64,000 bases of DNA, taken from assembly GCA_029379385.1 (NCBI GenBank), contig CM055607.1, positions 806,001 to 870,000 on the forward strand. Direction: 5' to 3'. The stretch is from Quillaja saponaria (lineage: Eukaryota; Streptophyta; Magnoliopsida; Fabales; Quillajaceae). A program made the translations under genes and the position numbers. The notes beneath the pieces were generated by a model. The model searched no databases. It saw only the letters and a list, made by a program, of their open reading frames with translations, and was not told where the DNA came from. Positions 35,248 to 46,865 of this stretch are shown here, piece by piece; positions within the stretch are counted from its first letter, which is position 1, and each line of letters starts with the position of its first letter.

Positions 35248-37614
35248 TGTTTTTATCAACTTTGGAAAAAGAACATATGATGTTGCATTTTGTTTTGTCC
35301 TCCCTCTTGAAGTGGGCCAAAAGGATTAATTCAAAGTGGTATTTTCCTGTGTCTAGGAGGGACACCTCCCCAAAGTTTGACAAGAGTCCAAAACTAAGTT
35401 TGGTTTCAACTCATATGCTGTGCATTTTGCTTTTTCACTTTTTGGAACCTTTTTCAGTGTGATGCATGTGGTGAAACTAGGAGAGTTCTCTCCTTTATCA
35501 GCATGCCTCTTGATCCACCTTTTGTTTCTTGACAAAATTAGAAATAAGTACTATTTTTTTTCATTCACATTTTTAATAAATTTATATTTCTAAATTTTGT
35601 CTATATATGATCAGATCTAGCTAATAGATATCATGTGCACAGGTAAAAATTATTAGAATTAGTATACATAATCTCACTAGCATTTCACTTATATTTTACT
35701 AGTTAATTCTTCATATTAGATCACAGATTATACAAAACGACCCTGATAGATTTTATTAGTTAATTTATTGGCACCTTCATCTAGCTATATTCACTAATTT
35801 AATACTAGAAATGATTCAACTTGTTCTTAATTAATGAATAATGTCATGTTTGCACAAGACTATGCCCCTTTTAGGGGTGCATGTATTTGTTTTAATATGT
35901 TGATTGCCAAATAAAATCAAAATTTGTGGTCATTAAAAAAGAGAGATAAGGACTGAAACTGATTTTATAATGACCTATCAGCTACTGGTGTTGATTCTAT
36001 TTAAGAAGGCTGAACGTTGAAATAGCTCTCTAACTAACTTGTTGCATTAATTGTACATATAATTAATGCAATACACCAAATATACACATCCAATCTTAGG
36101 CAGACAAAATATAACAAAATCAAAGCATGTGCCTCACAAAATATAACACCAAATCAATTCATACTTATTTTAATATAAATTAATTTATACACAGTCGGTA
36201 AATAGATGAATTTTTTATTTGTTCATTATTATTTGTGTTATTCAGCAGAATACTTCCAATTACTCATTTGAGACTGATGATATGTATAGTCATAGTAATT
36301 CTCCAGACCAAGGAGCATTAGAACTAGAGCCTTTGAGCAATAAAAAATAAAAAATAAAAACTAAATGATGAGATTTTCTACTAGGATGTACTGTTTTATA
36401 TAAAAAAATATTTGGGATCAAAGTAACCCTTTTAGATTAAATTATAAACTAATTTCTATATATGTTAGTGTTCATTGTTCAATAATGTAGCCAGTCTGTT
36501 TTATCTCTAGGGTGTCTAAATTAATTTACTTTATTTTGTACTTTCTTATTATGCTTACTAAAGTTACTGCACTTAGTCACTTGAACCGCCTACAATGCTT
36601 TGCACAAGCATGTGCAAATCATATTAATTTGTCATCTCCAAGGAACTTGATTGACCATTAATCATAATAATTAAATATTAAAATATAATAAATATAATTG
36701 TTGTAAATTAAATTTTTACAAAAATATTAATTTATATATTAAGTAATACTAAAATCTGATCAATTATAAAAATAAATAATATAAATTTTCTATCTATAAA
36801 ACATTAACAAGTATTCTTAATACACTTATAAGTCTTCTTATTCTAAGGCTTTCTATTATCTATTTATTTAATATTTAGTTTTTTTTTCCTTAGTTTTGTT
36901 AAACATAGTATAATAATCATAGTTATAACATAGTGAGAATGTGAAAACAGCATTAATTAATTCAGTTAATTAAGCAAATCAAGGCCATTGGTAAATGCCT
37001 CGAATGTGTAATTCCCAAATAATTCCTTTTATTAATTGATTAAGAGTCAACTCCAAAATTAATGTAGCACGTGCAGTTTACAACTGAAACACTGCAATCA
37101 ACCACAAGTCAATTATATAAATTGTAATCAATAATTGCAGCAATAAAGATCCTATTAAAATTTTAATTTTTATTAATTGATATTAAAAATTTATCTCAAT
37201 ATAAGTTGAATTAATAACTAATTAATTTTTATTTTAATTTTTTTTATTTATACTATCTATTTTATTTTAATAAGAAATATCCAAAAACAAAGAGTGGTAA
37301 AAATATATATATATACTGTAGTGGATACGTAATTATTCTTATTAAGGCTAATTCACTTCAAATCAATTGCTAGATTTAAATAAGATGTTTCCAATTCCAA
37401 CCACATTAAAGAAAAAAAGTGAACATAAATCAAATCTGAACAAGAAGACAAAGATGGGGTACTCTTTCACTTCACATCCTTACAGCTGTGTAATGGGGTC
37501 ATAAGTTCTGAGTTGGATCTTTTTCTTTTTTTGTACTATTTGACAACCAATTATGCACATAACTGTGGGAATGATGGGAGTTGGGTTGAGGCTTTCTTGT
37601 CAATTATTGAAAGT

Positions 37615-37637
37615 AAAAAAAAAAAAAAAAAAAAAAA
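37615..37637 (+). repeat. A23 homopolymer
   Basis: Twenty-three consecutive A residues in intergenic DNA. No upstream sequence resembling a retroposed mRNA was recognised. Confidence 0.95.
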
Positions 37638-37819
37638 CTACTCTTTGTAATATTGGTGTCACCAACCCAACTGCTTGTTTACATAGATTTCTTCACAATA
37701 ATTTTGGGAGATAGATGTGATGAAACAAAAACATAACTTGGAAGCTAGATTTTCATTCTCATAAATTATAATGGACCATACTCCTATCACATTTAATATT
37801 TAATATAATGCATGACATA

Positions 37820-37824
<5 letters not shown>

Positions 37825-37850
<26 letters not shown>

Positions 37851-37851
37851 A
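37825..37851. repeat. TA dinucleotide microsatellite
   Basis: An uninterrupted TA/AT run of about 27 bp. It is likely to be polymorphic in length. Confidence 0.9.
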
Positions 37852-39962
37852 TAAATAAGTTAGAGTGATATTAACTCTTCTTTGTGAGTTTGATATTTTG
37901 TACTTAATAATAAATTGCTCGGTACGTAAATTTTTAAATGAAAATTACAAATGTAAACCTATCACCACATATTGCTCTAATGATGTCTCATTATTTATTT
38001 ATTTTAACTAATTATAAGTGGTTAAAGGAAGGTTTATTCAATTATCTAAGGCTGGCTGGCTGGCTAAGCTATGAATTGTTGCATAATTCTATTTTGGTAG
38101 GCTGCAATAAGTCAACAACTATCAATTTTGTGCATATTTTAGTTTGGGAGCAAAAATTAAGCATGAATTTGTGGATCTTATATATTTATTTATTTGCAAA
38201 ACTTAACTAAAAGACCATAACATTTTACTAATGAAATCTTAACTAAAAGACTATGTCAATGAGTATGCATAGTCTAATAATAATATATTGCTTAATTATA
38301 CATTATGGTTTTGAGCTGTATTTCTTCATTTCTTTACAAGCAACTCAACCCCTTTCTGACAAGCTATAAATAAATAAATTATTGATTTAATATATTAATT
38401 AGAATATTTTGCCCATTTTATTACTAAAACCTCAAAATATAATTATATTCTAGTTATTTCTAGAATAAATTACACTGAGAAGTCATATATATATATATAT
38501 CTGAATCTAAATTCTCTTGAACTATATCAGAATTTGCTCTCTATGAGAGAGATAGACTAAAATAATTTTATTATTTTTTTGTAAAATATATATATGTTTT
38601 TGAATATATTTTTTTGAGAAAAGATTAATATATATATTTTTCTCTCATAACTTTTATGTGCAACTGGAGAAGATCCAAATCTCATGTATCTACTCATTTA
38701 ATGACACGGGGCGACCACCTTATTTGTTTGTTCAAATGCAACTGTCATTTGGAGGGATCCGGGATCCCCCAAAACAAAAAGCAAAAGAAGAGTATGTGAT
38801 AGTGAACCAAGAGAAACAAGACTTGTGCCTGTGTAAGAGCTTATACCAATATTACAAAAACGGTGGCAAGTGGTAGCAGTTTCCTACACAGCAAATTACG
38901 TTAGAAACTGATTAATGGCACATGAAACAACAATGCGAATTTTCCCAACTTGTCTTAGTTTTAAATGGTACAAATGAAATTGACTTTCTCTTGAGTTCGG
39001 TGTGATTTGTAAAATAGTTGAACTCGAACTTATTTTACAACAATTATAAACAATAAGCCACATTCAAATTTTATAAAATTTAAACTCGTGAATCCAAGTT
39101 AATATATATATACATATATTTAGGTTGATATTATCTTAGAAGCATTGGTCTATTATTTGAATATTTTATATATAACTTTATAATACATATATTTTAGCTT
39201 GGTGGTCATCCTCTCTATTCTCTCTACTAAACGGACTCTCATTGACCCTTGTAGTGAACAATTTCTTCAATTTGTTTTAGTTCGAGAGCCCACCAAACTT
39301 GTCTCGTTAAAACCCCTAATTAAAAGAGTACCATAATTGACTAGTTATTGCAATTTTCCATGCTTACCTTCTTCAAACCTACCAAAAATTGCTATGTGTT
39401 TTAAGTAACTAATACTAATTAGAACTATAAATACAAGTTTTAGGGCTTATTATCTTCAAAAGAAAAGGTCAATTTCACAACTCCTACTCATGAAAGCTTA
39501 GACTCCAAGGAAGAAGTACCCAACCTTTAATTTTTATGAATTGCCTTTACTCTTTATTCTCTGTCGTTGAAAAGTGAAACAATATTAGGAGCTCCGAATT
39601 AGTATTTATATTGTTGTATTCCATTATTCCAAAAAGTAAAATTTGACCATTTAGAAGCAACCACCTGTCCAGAAATCAGACAAAAAGAGAGGCTAACAAA
39701 GCCTAAAGAGATAGAGAAGTGAGAATAAAAATTCTCTTAATATTTTCTCGATTATACTAGTTAGCTAGTTTGCAAAGTTGATCCGAACATCATTTAAAAA
39801 AAATATATTATTTCGAACTAAAAACTTGAAAAGTAACAAACATATTTATCCCTGAAAAGTAAAAAAAAAAAAAAAAAAAACTCTCACATTGAAAAATGTA
39901 AAAAAGTGGAGGAAGAAAACTAATAAAAAAAAAAAAAAAAACATGTACACCAAGGGGTGACG

Positions 39963-40757
39963 TTAGTGTTGCCAAAGGGAAGACTCAAAACCACAAGGGA
40001 TAATAGTATCAGCTTCTTGCATTGAAATCTGATCCCTAATGAAATACCCACCACAGTACTCAGCATCATCAATGCTGTGATACCATGGGGGACGATATAG
40101 CCACCCATCCACTGAGTCAACAAACACGAAATCGTTGCTTGTCTCGGCCGATTCAAAACTCGTCCCCAAACTTGGAAGCTCCACTATCTCACTCAACTCT
40201 TCCGGAGTTGACACGTCGCAAGAGGAAGTTATTACCAATGACGAAGACGATGATGACTTTGAAGATGAAGACGACCAAGTTGTTGTGGGGGGGGTGAATA
40301 TCTCCATGGAAGCGGCTTTTGCAGCCGCAGCTTGAACATCTCGGGGCGATTTTGAAATGGGTCGGGGTAGTGACCCGGAGAGTTCTGGGAAGTTGAGGAT
40401 GGCCGAGTTGCCTTTAATACTCAGTGCGGCCACGTCATGGGCACGAGCTGCCATTTCTGGGGTTGAGAAAGTGCCTAACCAGATCCGATTTTTCTTCCGT
40501 GGCTCGCGGATTTCAGATACCCATTTTCCCCAGGTCCTCATTCGGACTCCTCTATAAACTGGGTGCTTGCTGTTATCTCTAGCTCTCTTGGTCCTTTTCT
40601 GATCCGGGACAGGTAAATCAGACTTGCTGGGTAGCGGGTTCGGACTCGGGTTCGTTAAAGACTGAGATAACCCAGATGACGATGATGATGGCGAAGATGG
40701 AGAGGGTGAGGTGCAGTTGGTTCTCGTCTCAGTCTCTGAGTTTGGTGGCTCAGCCAT
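39963..40757 (-). CDS. DREB-type AP2/ERF transcription factor (A-4 group, ERF034/035/TINY-like)
   Basis: An intronless gene encoding 264 aa, as is usual for this family. The N-terminus is Ser/Pro-rich, followed by the basic stretch [13 protein letters not shown] (54-66). One AP2 domain spans about 66-124, with [20 protein letters not shown], the WLGTF turn and the [14 protein letters not shown] helix. Val80 and Glu85 are the DREB-type residues that favour the DRE/CRT core A/GCCGAC. The conserved segment after the domain ([13 protein letters not shown], then [14 protein letters not shown]) and the acidic, Ser-rich C-terminus place it in subgroup A-4. The protein should act in the nucleus as an activator; related genes respond to abiotic stress, brassinosteroid or developmental cues, but the target pathway cannot be read from sequence. 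The ATG is the first in the frame; the flanking DNA is intergenic on both sides. Confidence 0.93.
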   Translation of the reverse strand: MAEPPNSETETRTNCTSPSPSSPSSSSSGLSQSLTNPSPNPLPSKSDLPVPDQKRTKRARDNSKHPVYRGVRMRTWGKWVSEIREPRKKNRIWLGTFSTPEMAARAHDVAALSIKGNSAILNFPELSGSLPRPISKSPRDVQAAAAKAASMEIFTPPTTTWSSSSSKSSSSSSLVITSSCDVSTPEELSEIVELPSLGTSFESAETSNDFVFVDSVDGWLYRPPWYHSIDDAEYCGGYFIRDQISMQEADTIIPCGFESSLWQH

Positions 40758-43700
40758 TGCTACTTGAGTAGGGATGACTCACCCCAGGTCTTGTTTGTTT
40801 GTGTCAATTTCCTGTTTGTATAAAGTTCTAAATCGCAGGCCTTAGCTTGGACTCTAAGTAGTACCAAATAGTAAACCCCAAAAGAGAATGAGGATGATCT
40901 TAGAGAAAGTGAATGTGTTGAGTATGAGAGAAAGGGATACAGAGCAAGGGGGAGTGAGAATGAGAAGGTTGAGGGGTTTTAGTAGAGGTGAAGAGATGGA
41001 TCAAGAAGAAGATGCAAATGCATAAATGGGGCTTATATCATATTTGAGTGCCCCCCCACACGAAGGGACGAGTGGCTCTCCCTTTTAAACCCATCATGAA
41101 GTCTTAATGAAATTGCATACACATAATGGTTATAAATGCACATCTACATGTAACAATATTAAAAAATTTCATAATAATATAATAAAACAAATTAACAATA
41201 TAGAGAGAGAAAATGAAAAGAAAAAAACTTTGAGATTTTTTTTTTTTTTTTTCCCCTTGGGTGGGTGTGAGACTGTGAGTTGTGACAAGAGGGGTGTCAA
41301 AGGTTTAGAAAGATCTGGCACCCTAATAGCTTGAGCAGAGGGGCAGAGGCTAAAGAGTTAGAAACAGGCTGGCAGAGCCGTCCTGGGATATTAGGGATTT
41401 TAATGATGGCATGGGGGACTAAAAAACTGAGAAGGCTTTCCTTATTTTCCACTCACAATATGTAATGTACCTGCTTAACTGTAGTTCAAATGAACTGTTC
41501 ATTGATCTTTCTTTGCCTCTGTCCATCTATCTCATCTGTTCAAATTGTTCTTAACTTATTCTTGTAAATTTGGTTCTATAGACTGTCAATTAAGATGTTG
41601 AAATGTAACTTTGTGGATGATTTGTAAACAGAACTTTGATTGGAGAGATATTTGGTTTCTGTTTGATGCGTCTTACTTTCTTTAATGATCTGATACAGGT
41701 ATGTGGGGACTGGGGAATTAATGTGTACCTTCTGCTATCTCTATGTGGTTGAAAGTAATTCAGAAATTCCTTGTTGGACGCACATAGAATAGAATCGAAA
41801 GGAGGTCAAATTTGTCTGGTTTATCAGAAAATCAGTTGACAGATGATTTCATCATGAGGCTTCTCCAGCCAGATATTGGTTGTGCATTTGCATTACTGAA
41901 TCTTGGTAAATTCAGGTAAGAGAAAAGCCTCCACTACGAATATGATGCGATGTACAAATAAAAAAACAGTATTTCAGTGTAAACTAATAGAAGATTTTTG
42001 GTCAACAAATTTTTAGTATATCAAACTTATTTCTATTTAGATTTCAATTATTTTGAATCAATCTCTTCTCCTACATAAGATTGAAGACTGTTTCCTTTAA
42101 TGTTTCTTACATATATATGTATATTGGTGACCAGTATTGTACATAAATAAAGAACAGTAATAAATGACAAGCATATCTAAGTAGCTGGACAACAATAATT
42201 TCTGTGTCACACTTTTATTAAAATTACCAAGGACTACGTGGCCTATAATGAGGAACATTAATGTGATGCTATCTATATAGAGCTATTTGTGATTTATCTT
42301 TTAAAAACATGATTCCTCTTTCCCTTTTCTGTGCTGAATTATGTATTATATGAGCTAATATACTTTCTGAAGAGAACAGTTAACTATTTAAGTTCCAGTT
42401 TTAGACAAAACTTGATTGCCTTCTTTATTATAGGTTGATAAGTTAAATAGATACCTTATTTAATACCATAAAAGAAGGAGGATACTCTAATAAGTGCCTC
42501 GTCAACCCAATATGCACGGGAAGCAATGTATCATATTTAATGTATCATCTTGTATATATTCTCACATGTATATCAGGTACCGCCCATACTCTACAGCTTA
42601 TGGATTCTCATATAGTATTTGGTGAATAGAAAAGAGAATGATTAAATTTTCAATTGGAAATATCTTTTCTTCATTGATGGATACATAGATTACTGTATCC
42701 CGTGACATGGCCGAAAATTATGGGTCTTAGCTCTTAAATAAGGCAAATAAACTAAGAAATGGTTTTTGAATATTGCAGATACTAATTGTTCCAGTAGCCT
42801 TAAATTTCAGTCACACTAATTAATAAGTAGGATGATGCTTATGCAGCGAGTCCTACAGCCTATTGTGCACTTTTTTTTATGATTCCCAAACAATACTAAG
42901 TTCTTATATTACAAGTTTAATCTGCAATCAACCTGGCAGCACTACCCAGAAACAAAATTATATAATAGAACTCTGACTGGCGGGATCCAAAAAAAAAAAA
43001 CTAATTTTTTCATCCTAATAAAAAATAAACTTCACTGGTGTACTGCCAAGTTCCAATCAAATTTCTTGCACCAAAAAATAGTGACCAAAACCATATCTGA
43101 GCCTGCAGCTGTCCTTGTGTAAGGGGGCCTTTCAATAAATATTATATGGACCAACTTCACCTATGGTGTATAGCGAACAGATCCTTTAGCAGTTACGAGT
43201 CTGAACTTTGAGGGGCCTTAATTTTTGGTTATAAAGGCTGGACTTTTGGACTTGAAAATTATTTATATAGGTCTCTTGCTTTTAAGGTACCAAGGCAGGT
43301 TCCAAATTCACTGCTAAAAACTTCAATCACTTAAATAAGTTTTAAAAAGTTCAACTAGAACTACAGATGGGTATTCTCTTCTCATAGCCAAGTATTCAAA
43401 CCAAATGAAACAGGAACATAAAAACATCATCCAATTGATCCTCCAAGTTTCCTTGTCGCCAATCTGGACTTTGTACAGGTGCCAAACCAGCTATTTTGTC
43501 TTTCAGATCGGCATAAACTTCCAGTGCACTTGACTACTTGACTACGGTGCAAGGAAATTGCACAAGTAATCATGTAGTACCTTGAAGAAGTTCAGTCTAC
43601 ATATGCAAGTTCCATGTCATTCTTGATACGCAACGAGAAGAAATTTGTAGTTCTTGTGATTGCTTCAGATAATGTGGTAAATGGTACATATAATACAACC

Positions 43701-43799
43701 TGGTATATACAAGAGAAACAAGAAAAAGCAATTCAAGTCTTGATTTTCTTTGTCATGAGCTCTTCTCTTCATAACCCCTCTTGCTGTTTAGTGACATTC
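40758..43799. other. Intergenic region between the ERF gene and the GT47 genes
   Basis: About 3.0 kb. The left 300 bp are the ERF leader and promoter (GA-rich, read on the minus strand). A T-rich tract lies at about 41238-41252. From 41500 to 43800 I see no conserved frame; the part nearest 43800 is the 3' region of the first GT47 gene. Confidence 0.5.
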
Positions 43800-46700
43800 T
43801 TATCTCAGCTTTATTTGAAAAACTCTGTTGTACCAAATTGAATGAAGGGTCATGTGGAAGAGGTCATACTTCATGGGCTTGGCATGCCAGAGAAAATGCT
43901 TCTGAACCATCCTGACACCAAGTTGCATATCCAGATACTTCTCTTCCGGAATTGAAAGAAGTATATCTTTCAAGTTAGGAATATCTTTCTCGGCAAGAAC
44001 TACAGCAAAGGCATCCCAGTTCAAAACCTCAAAAAATGGTGGCACAAAATTATCAGATATGATCACAGGTACACACTCGTAAAATATGGCTTCAACCACC
44101 CGTGGGCTGTTGACCTCATAACCCTTGGGGCAAATACAATATTTGCTGCTCTTCATGTGGTGGATGTAATTCATTTTGCTTGCAACACCTGGAGGCATTG
44201 GGCCAAATATCTTCATGTCTGAGCCTTTGTCCTTCCAGTGCTTGAGCAAAATAGGACGCAAATAGCCATGCATATTCCCAGCATAGAAAGCTAGAATATG
44301 TCTTTCAGAAGGAGGTCTTCCTCCAAGATCCTTTTGAGGATTTCTTGCAGACCGAACATATGTTTCTGGAAGAGAAACATCCCTTCCTATTTTGAAACCT
44401 GCAGTTACATCAGCATTGCAGAGGGCTTTTATGCAGCGTTCCATGTGGTGCCTAGTCTCATATGGAGCCTGTATGAGTCCAGTAAATCCCATTAGTAATA
44501 ACTTTGTGGGTAACACAAACATGACCGTGGGCAGAGTATTTTGGTTTTTCGACTCAGCTGCAAACTTATTGATTCAACAGAAGAAACCACTAAATATAGC
44601 AATGCTCTAATAATTTTGAAAAAGAAATTTCCAAAGAAAGGGTGGCTACTTATTCCACCTCTCTTTCATAAAAATCATTAAAGGAACCTAAATAGCTTAT
44701 GTAATATTGATATACCCACATTATACAAGTCAGTTAATGAGAATATGTAAGTATCAAATCTCTAAAAATGCACTCTTCTCTCCTACAATAATCAAATATC
44801 ATAAGGTAATTATATATTACTTAAGGATTAAGGATAGAAGAAGAAAAAGGATTCACCAAAGAAAAAAGATACAGAACAAGTAAAGAAGCGTAGAGCATAC
44901 CCAATCATGGCATGCAACAAGAAAATGATCAGCTCCACCAGTTCTATTCCAGTAAGGATATTTTGCCGCAATTTTTTCCGAGTAGTCCTTCAAATAAAGT
45001 CGAAGGTTTGTCCTGTTATGAGAGTTACGTACATAAAGGGTGTATTCTAACATACGAGAACTAAATGGCATATAAAACAGGTGAGCTTTCCGGGGGTCCC
45101 TCACAAGAAAACGCTTATTTCCCTCCATCAGTTTCATAAACCATCCCTCAGAGGCATATAATCCCTTCAATATCGGTTGATGAAAGATGGGTTTGTTCCC
45201 ATCCCTGTATACATAAATTCTGAGTTTTTGCTCCATGAGTTCGTAGCTCCTGCAAATGTAACCCAAACAAAGTAAAAATGGGGAGAGGGGGGGGGGGGGG
45301 GGGGGGGGTTTGATTTGTTACATCAGAAAGTGCATCACCAGTAGTAATAATCTCATGTCCTGAAAACTGGCACATGGATCATGCACAAAAACAAAATGGC
45401 AATAAGGTGGAAAGAACTGAAGCCCAGCATTTCTTGCAGAGAAAAATCTAAAATAATAATACTGGACTTTAGTAAATATTTTAAATGATTTTGCAGAAAT
45501 ACATTCCATGGTAATATTGAAGCTTGAAAAGTTACTTCCCTTTTGTTTTCTGTTTCATTCAATTCTCTTCCTGCATTTTCGTAGGTACAGATATAACTTA
45601 TAATATCATGCATCACCATAAGAAAGGAAATGGATGAAAGCAATGCTACACCTTCCTAAATTTCAGAATTTAGGCATGACAATTAGACAATGCAAGATTT
45701 ATCTCAAGCTTGAGTCATATTAACCGAAAACAACTGAATTAAGCTTACCTTTTGAACATTGTAACATTACGAAAGATAGGAGCATAAAGCCCTTTCTCAT
45801 TTAGCATGGCAGGAGCATGCTCAATCTGTAACCTCGCATCAAGAATTTCAAGATCAAGTTTGGAGGACCATCGTGGTCTCTGCAATCAAATAATGGAAAC
45901 TCAGATTCTTGCCTTATACTTAATAGCTTGGGGTAAATTATCAATGAGTAACAGTTTAACACAAACATTTATACCATTGAACGAGAATGCCGCATTAGTT
46001 TTCTGTTCATCTCATGTATTAATGTAATTGACTTTGGTGGCAATTCACACCTCATCTTCTTCTTCCCAGAACTGGTCATGTTTGGAGCAACATTAACTGA
46101 GGTAAGGAAGCCACTTTCATGGGAAGAAGAACCAACAGAAGAGTTGGCATTTGATGCTAAGTTTTCCAGATGGGTCATATTTGTAGATGAACCTGCCGTG
46201 GGTGATGTATACAGAGGAGACTGTAGACCAGTTTCAACAATATGAGATTCTTTTTGCATCAGATCTTTATTTACTACCAATCCATTATTGATAGAACTTC
46301 CATCTTTTGGCACCAAAATATGATCTAGGGGGAAGACATTCCTATTTTCCGAGGCCTTATCCAGCATAAGACTATTTTTGGAAAATTTAACAATCTCCAT
46401 GTCCAATTGCTCATTTATATTGACAACTTTCTTTGCTGGAGGGCCACGATGTGAATATGTCCCTCCACGAAGTTCAAAAGCATCATTTGAACCTCTTCTC
46501 CCAGTTACTAATTCAATCTCTATATCATCGTCTTTTCCCTTAACCACATTTTGATGACCAATTTCTGCTCCAACCATAGGGTCATGGACCATGGCAACAA
46601 AAGCAGAGGAATTACTCGAATCTGAAGCATTAACTGTGAGTGAGTTCCGAAATGTGGAAGTCTTCATGGTAGAATGCACAGATAAAAAGCTATTTTTATG

Positions 46701-46865
46701 ACGTTGTAGGAACTCATCTTCCAGTAACAAAGAACGAAGCGCATTACCATAGGGAAGCAAAATGGACTGAAACAGCAAATGAGTAAAAGCCACTGCCCCC
46801 AACACCAAAAACCATCTTCTCTTTTCAATAAGCCGCAGCTTATGAAATTGAAAGTTATACCCCAT
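43800..46865 (-). CDS. GT47 exostosin-like glycosyltransferase (At5g03795/At3g07620-like), tandem copy A
   Basis: Four exons in transcript order: 46865-45975, 45879-45749, 45249-44901, 44468-43800. The sum is 2040 nt, 679 aa. This is a type II Golgi membrane protein: a short cytosolic N-terminus, one hydrophobic anchor (about 18-38, WFLVLGAVAFTHLLFQSILL), a long poorly conserved stem (40-297), then the exostosin (GT47) domain from about 345 to 625. Family motifs include KPIFHQP, GLYASEGWFMKLMEGNKRF, DPRKAHLFYMPFSS, YWNRTGGADHFLVACHDW, KYCICPKGYEVNSPRVVEAI and YECVPVIISDNFVPPFFEVL. The donor sugar and acceptor are unknown for this clade; related GT47 enzymes build cell-wall xyloglucan, pectin or xylan. 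It pairs with a second copy 3.0 kb upstream in the same orientation. Intron 2 holds a 22-base homopolymer. An untranslated 5' exon is possible but not resolved. Confidence 0.92.
45287..45308 (-). repeat. G22 (C22 on the sense strand) homopolymer in GT47 copy A intron 2
   Basis: Twenty-two consecutive G on the plus strand, 38 bp from the exon 3 acceptor. On the transcript it is a C-rich tract in the region where a branch point and polypyrimidine tract are expected. Confidence 0.93.

Larger units (their letters stand above)
31501..39962. other. Gene-poor, AT-rich intergenic region (8.5 kb)
   Basis: No frame in this stretch matches a family I recognise. It contains the STT3A 3' region, two related MITE-like pieces (33775-33880 and 33893-34456), a 29-bp tandem repeat (35194-35247), an A23 run (37615-37637), a TA run (about 37825-37851) and a short GGCT run (38051-38064). 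A GC-richer patch at about 32570-32860 and another at 38650-38880 have open frames, but these look like chance. The right end is the 3' flank of the ERF gene. Confidence 0.6.

Noticed and set aside
35860..35890. Small hairpin TGCCCCTTTTAGGGGTGCA
   Set aside because: The stem is under 10 bp; too short for a miRNA precursor and with no terminator context in a plant genome.
38658..38876. 72-codon plus-strand frame in a GC-richer patch
   Set aside because: No family match and no flanking gene features; retained only as a note on the gene-poor block.
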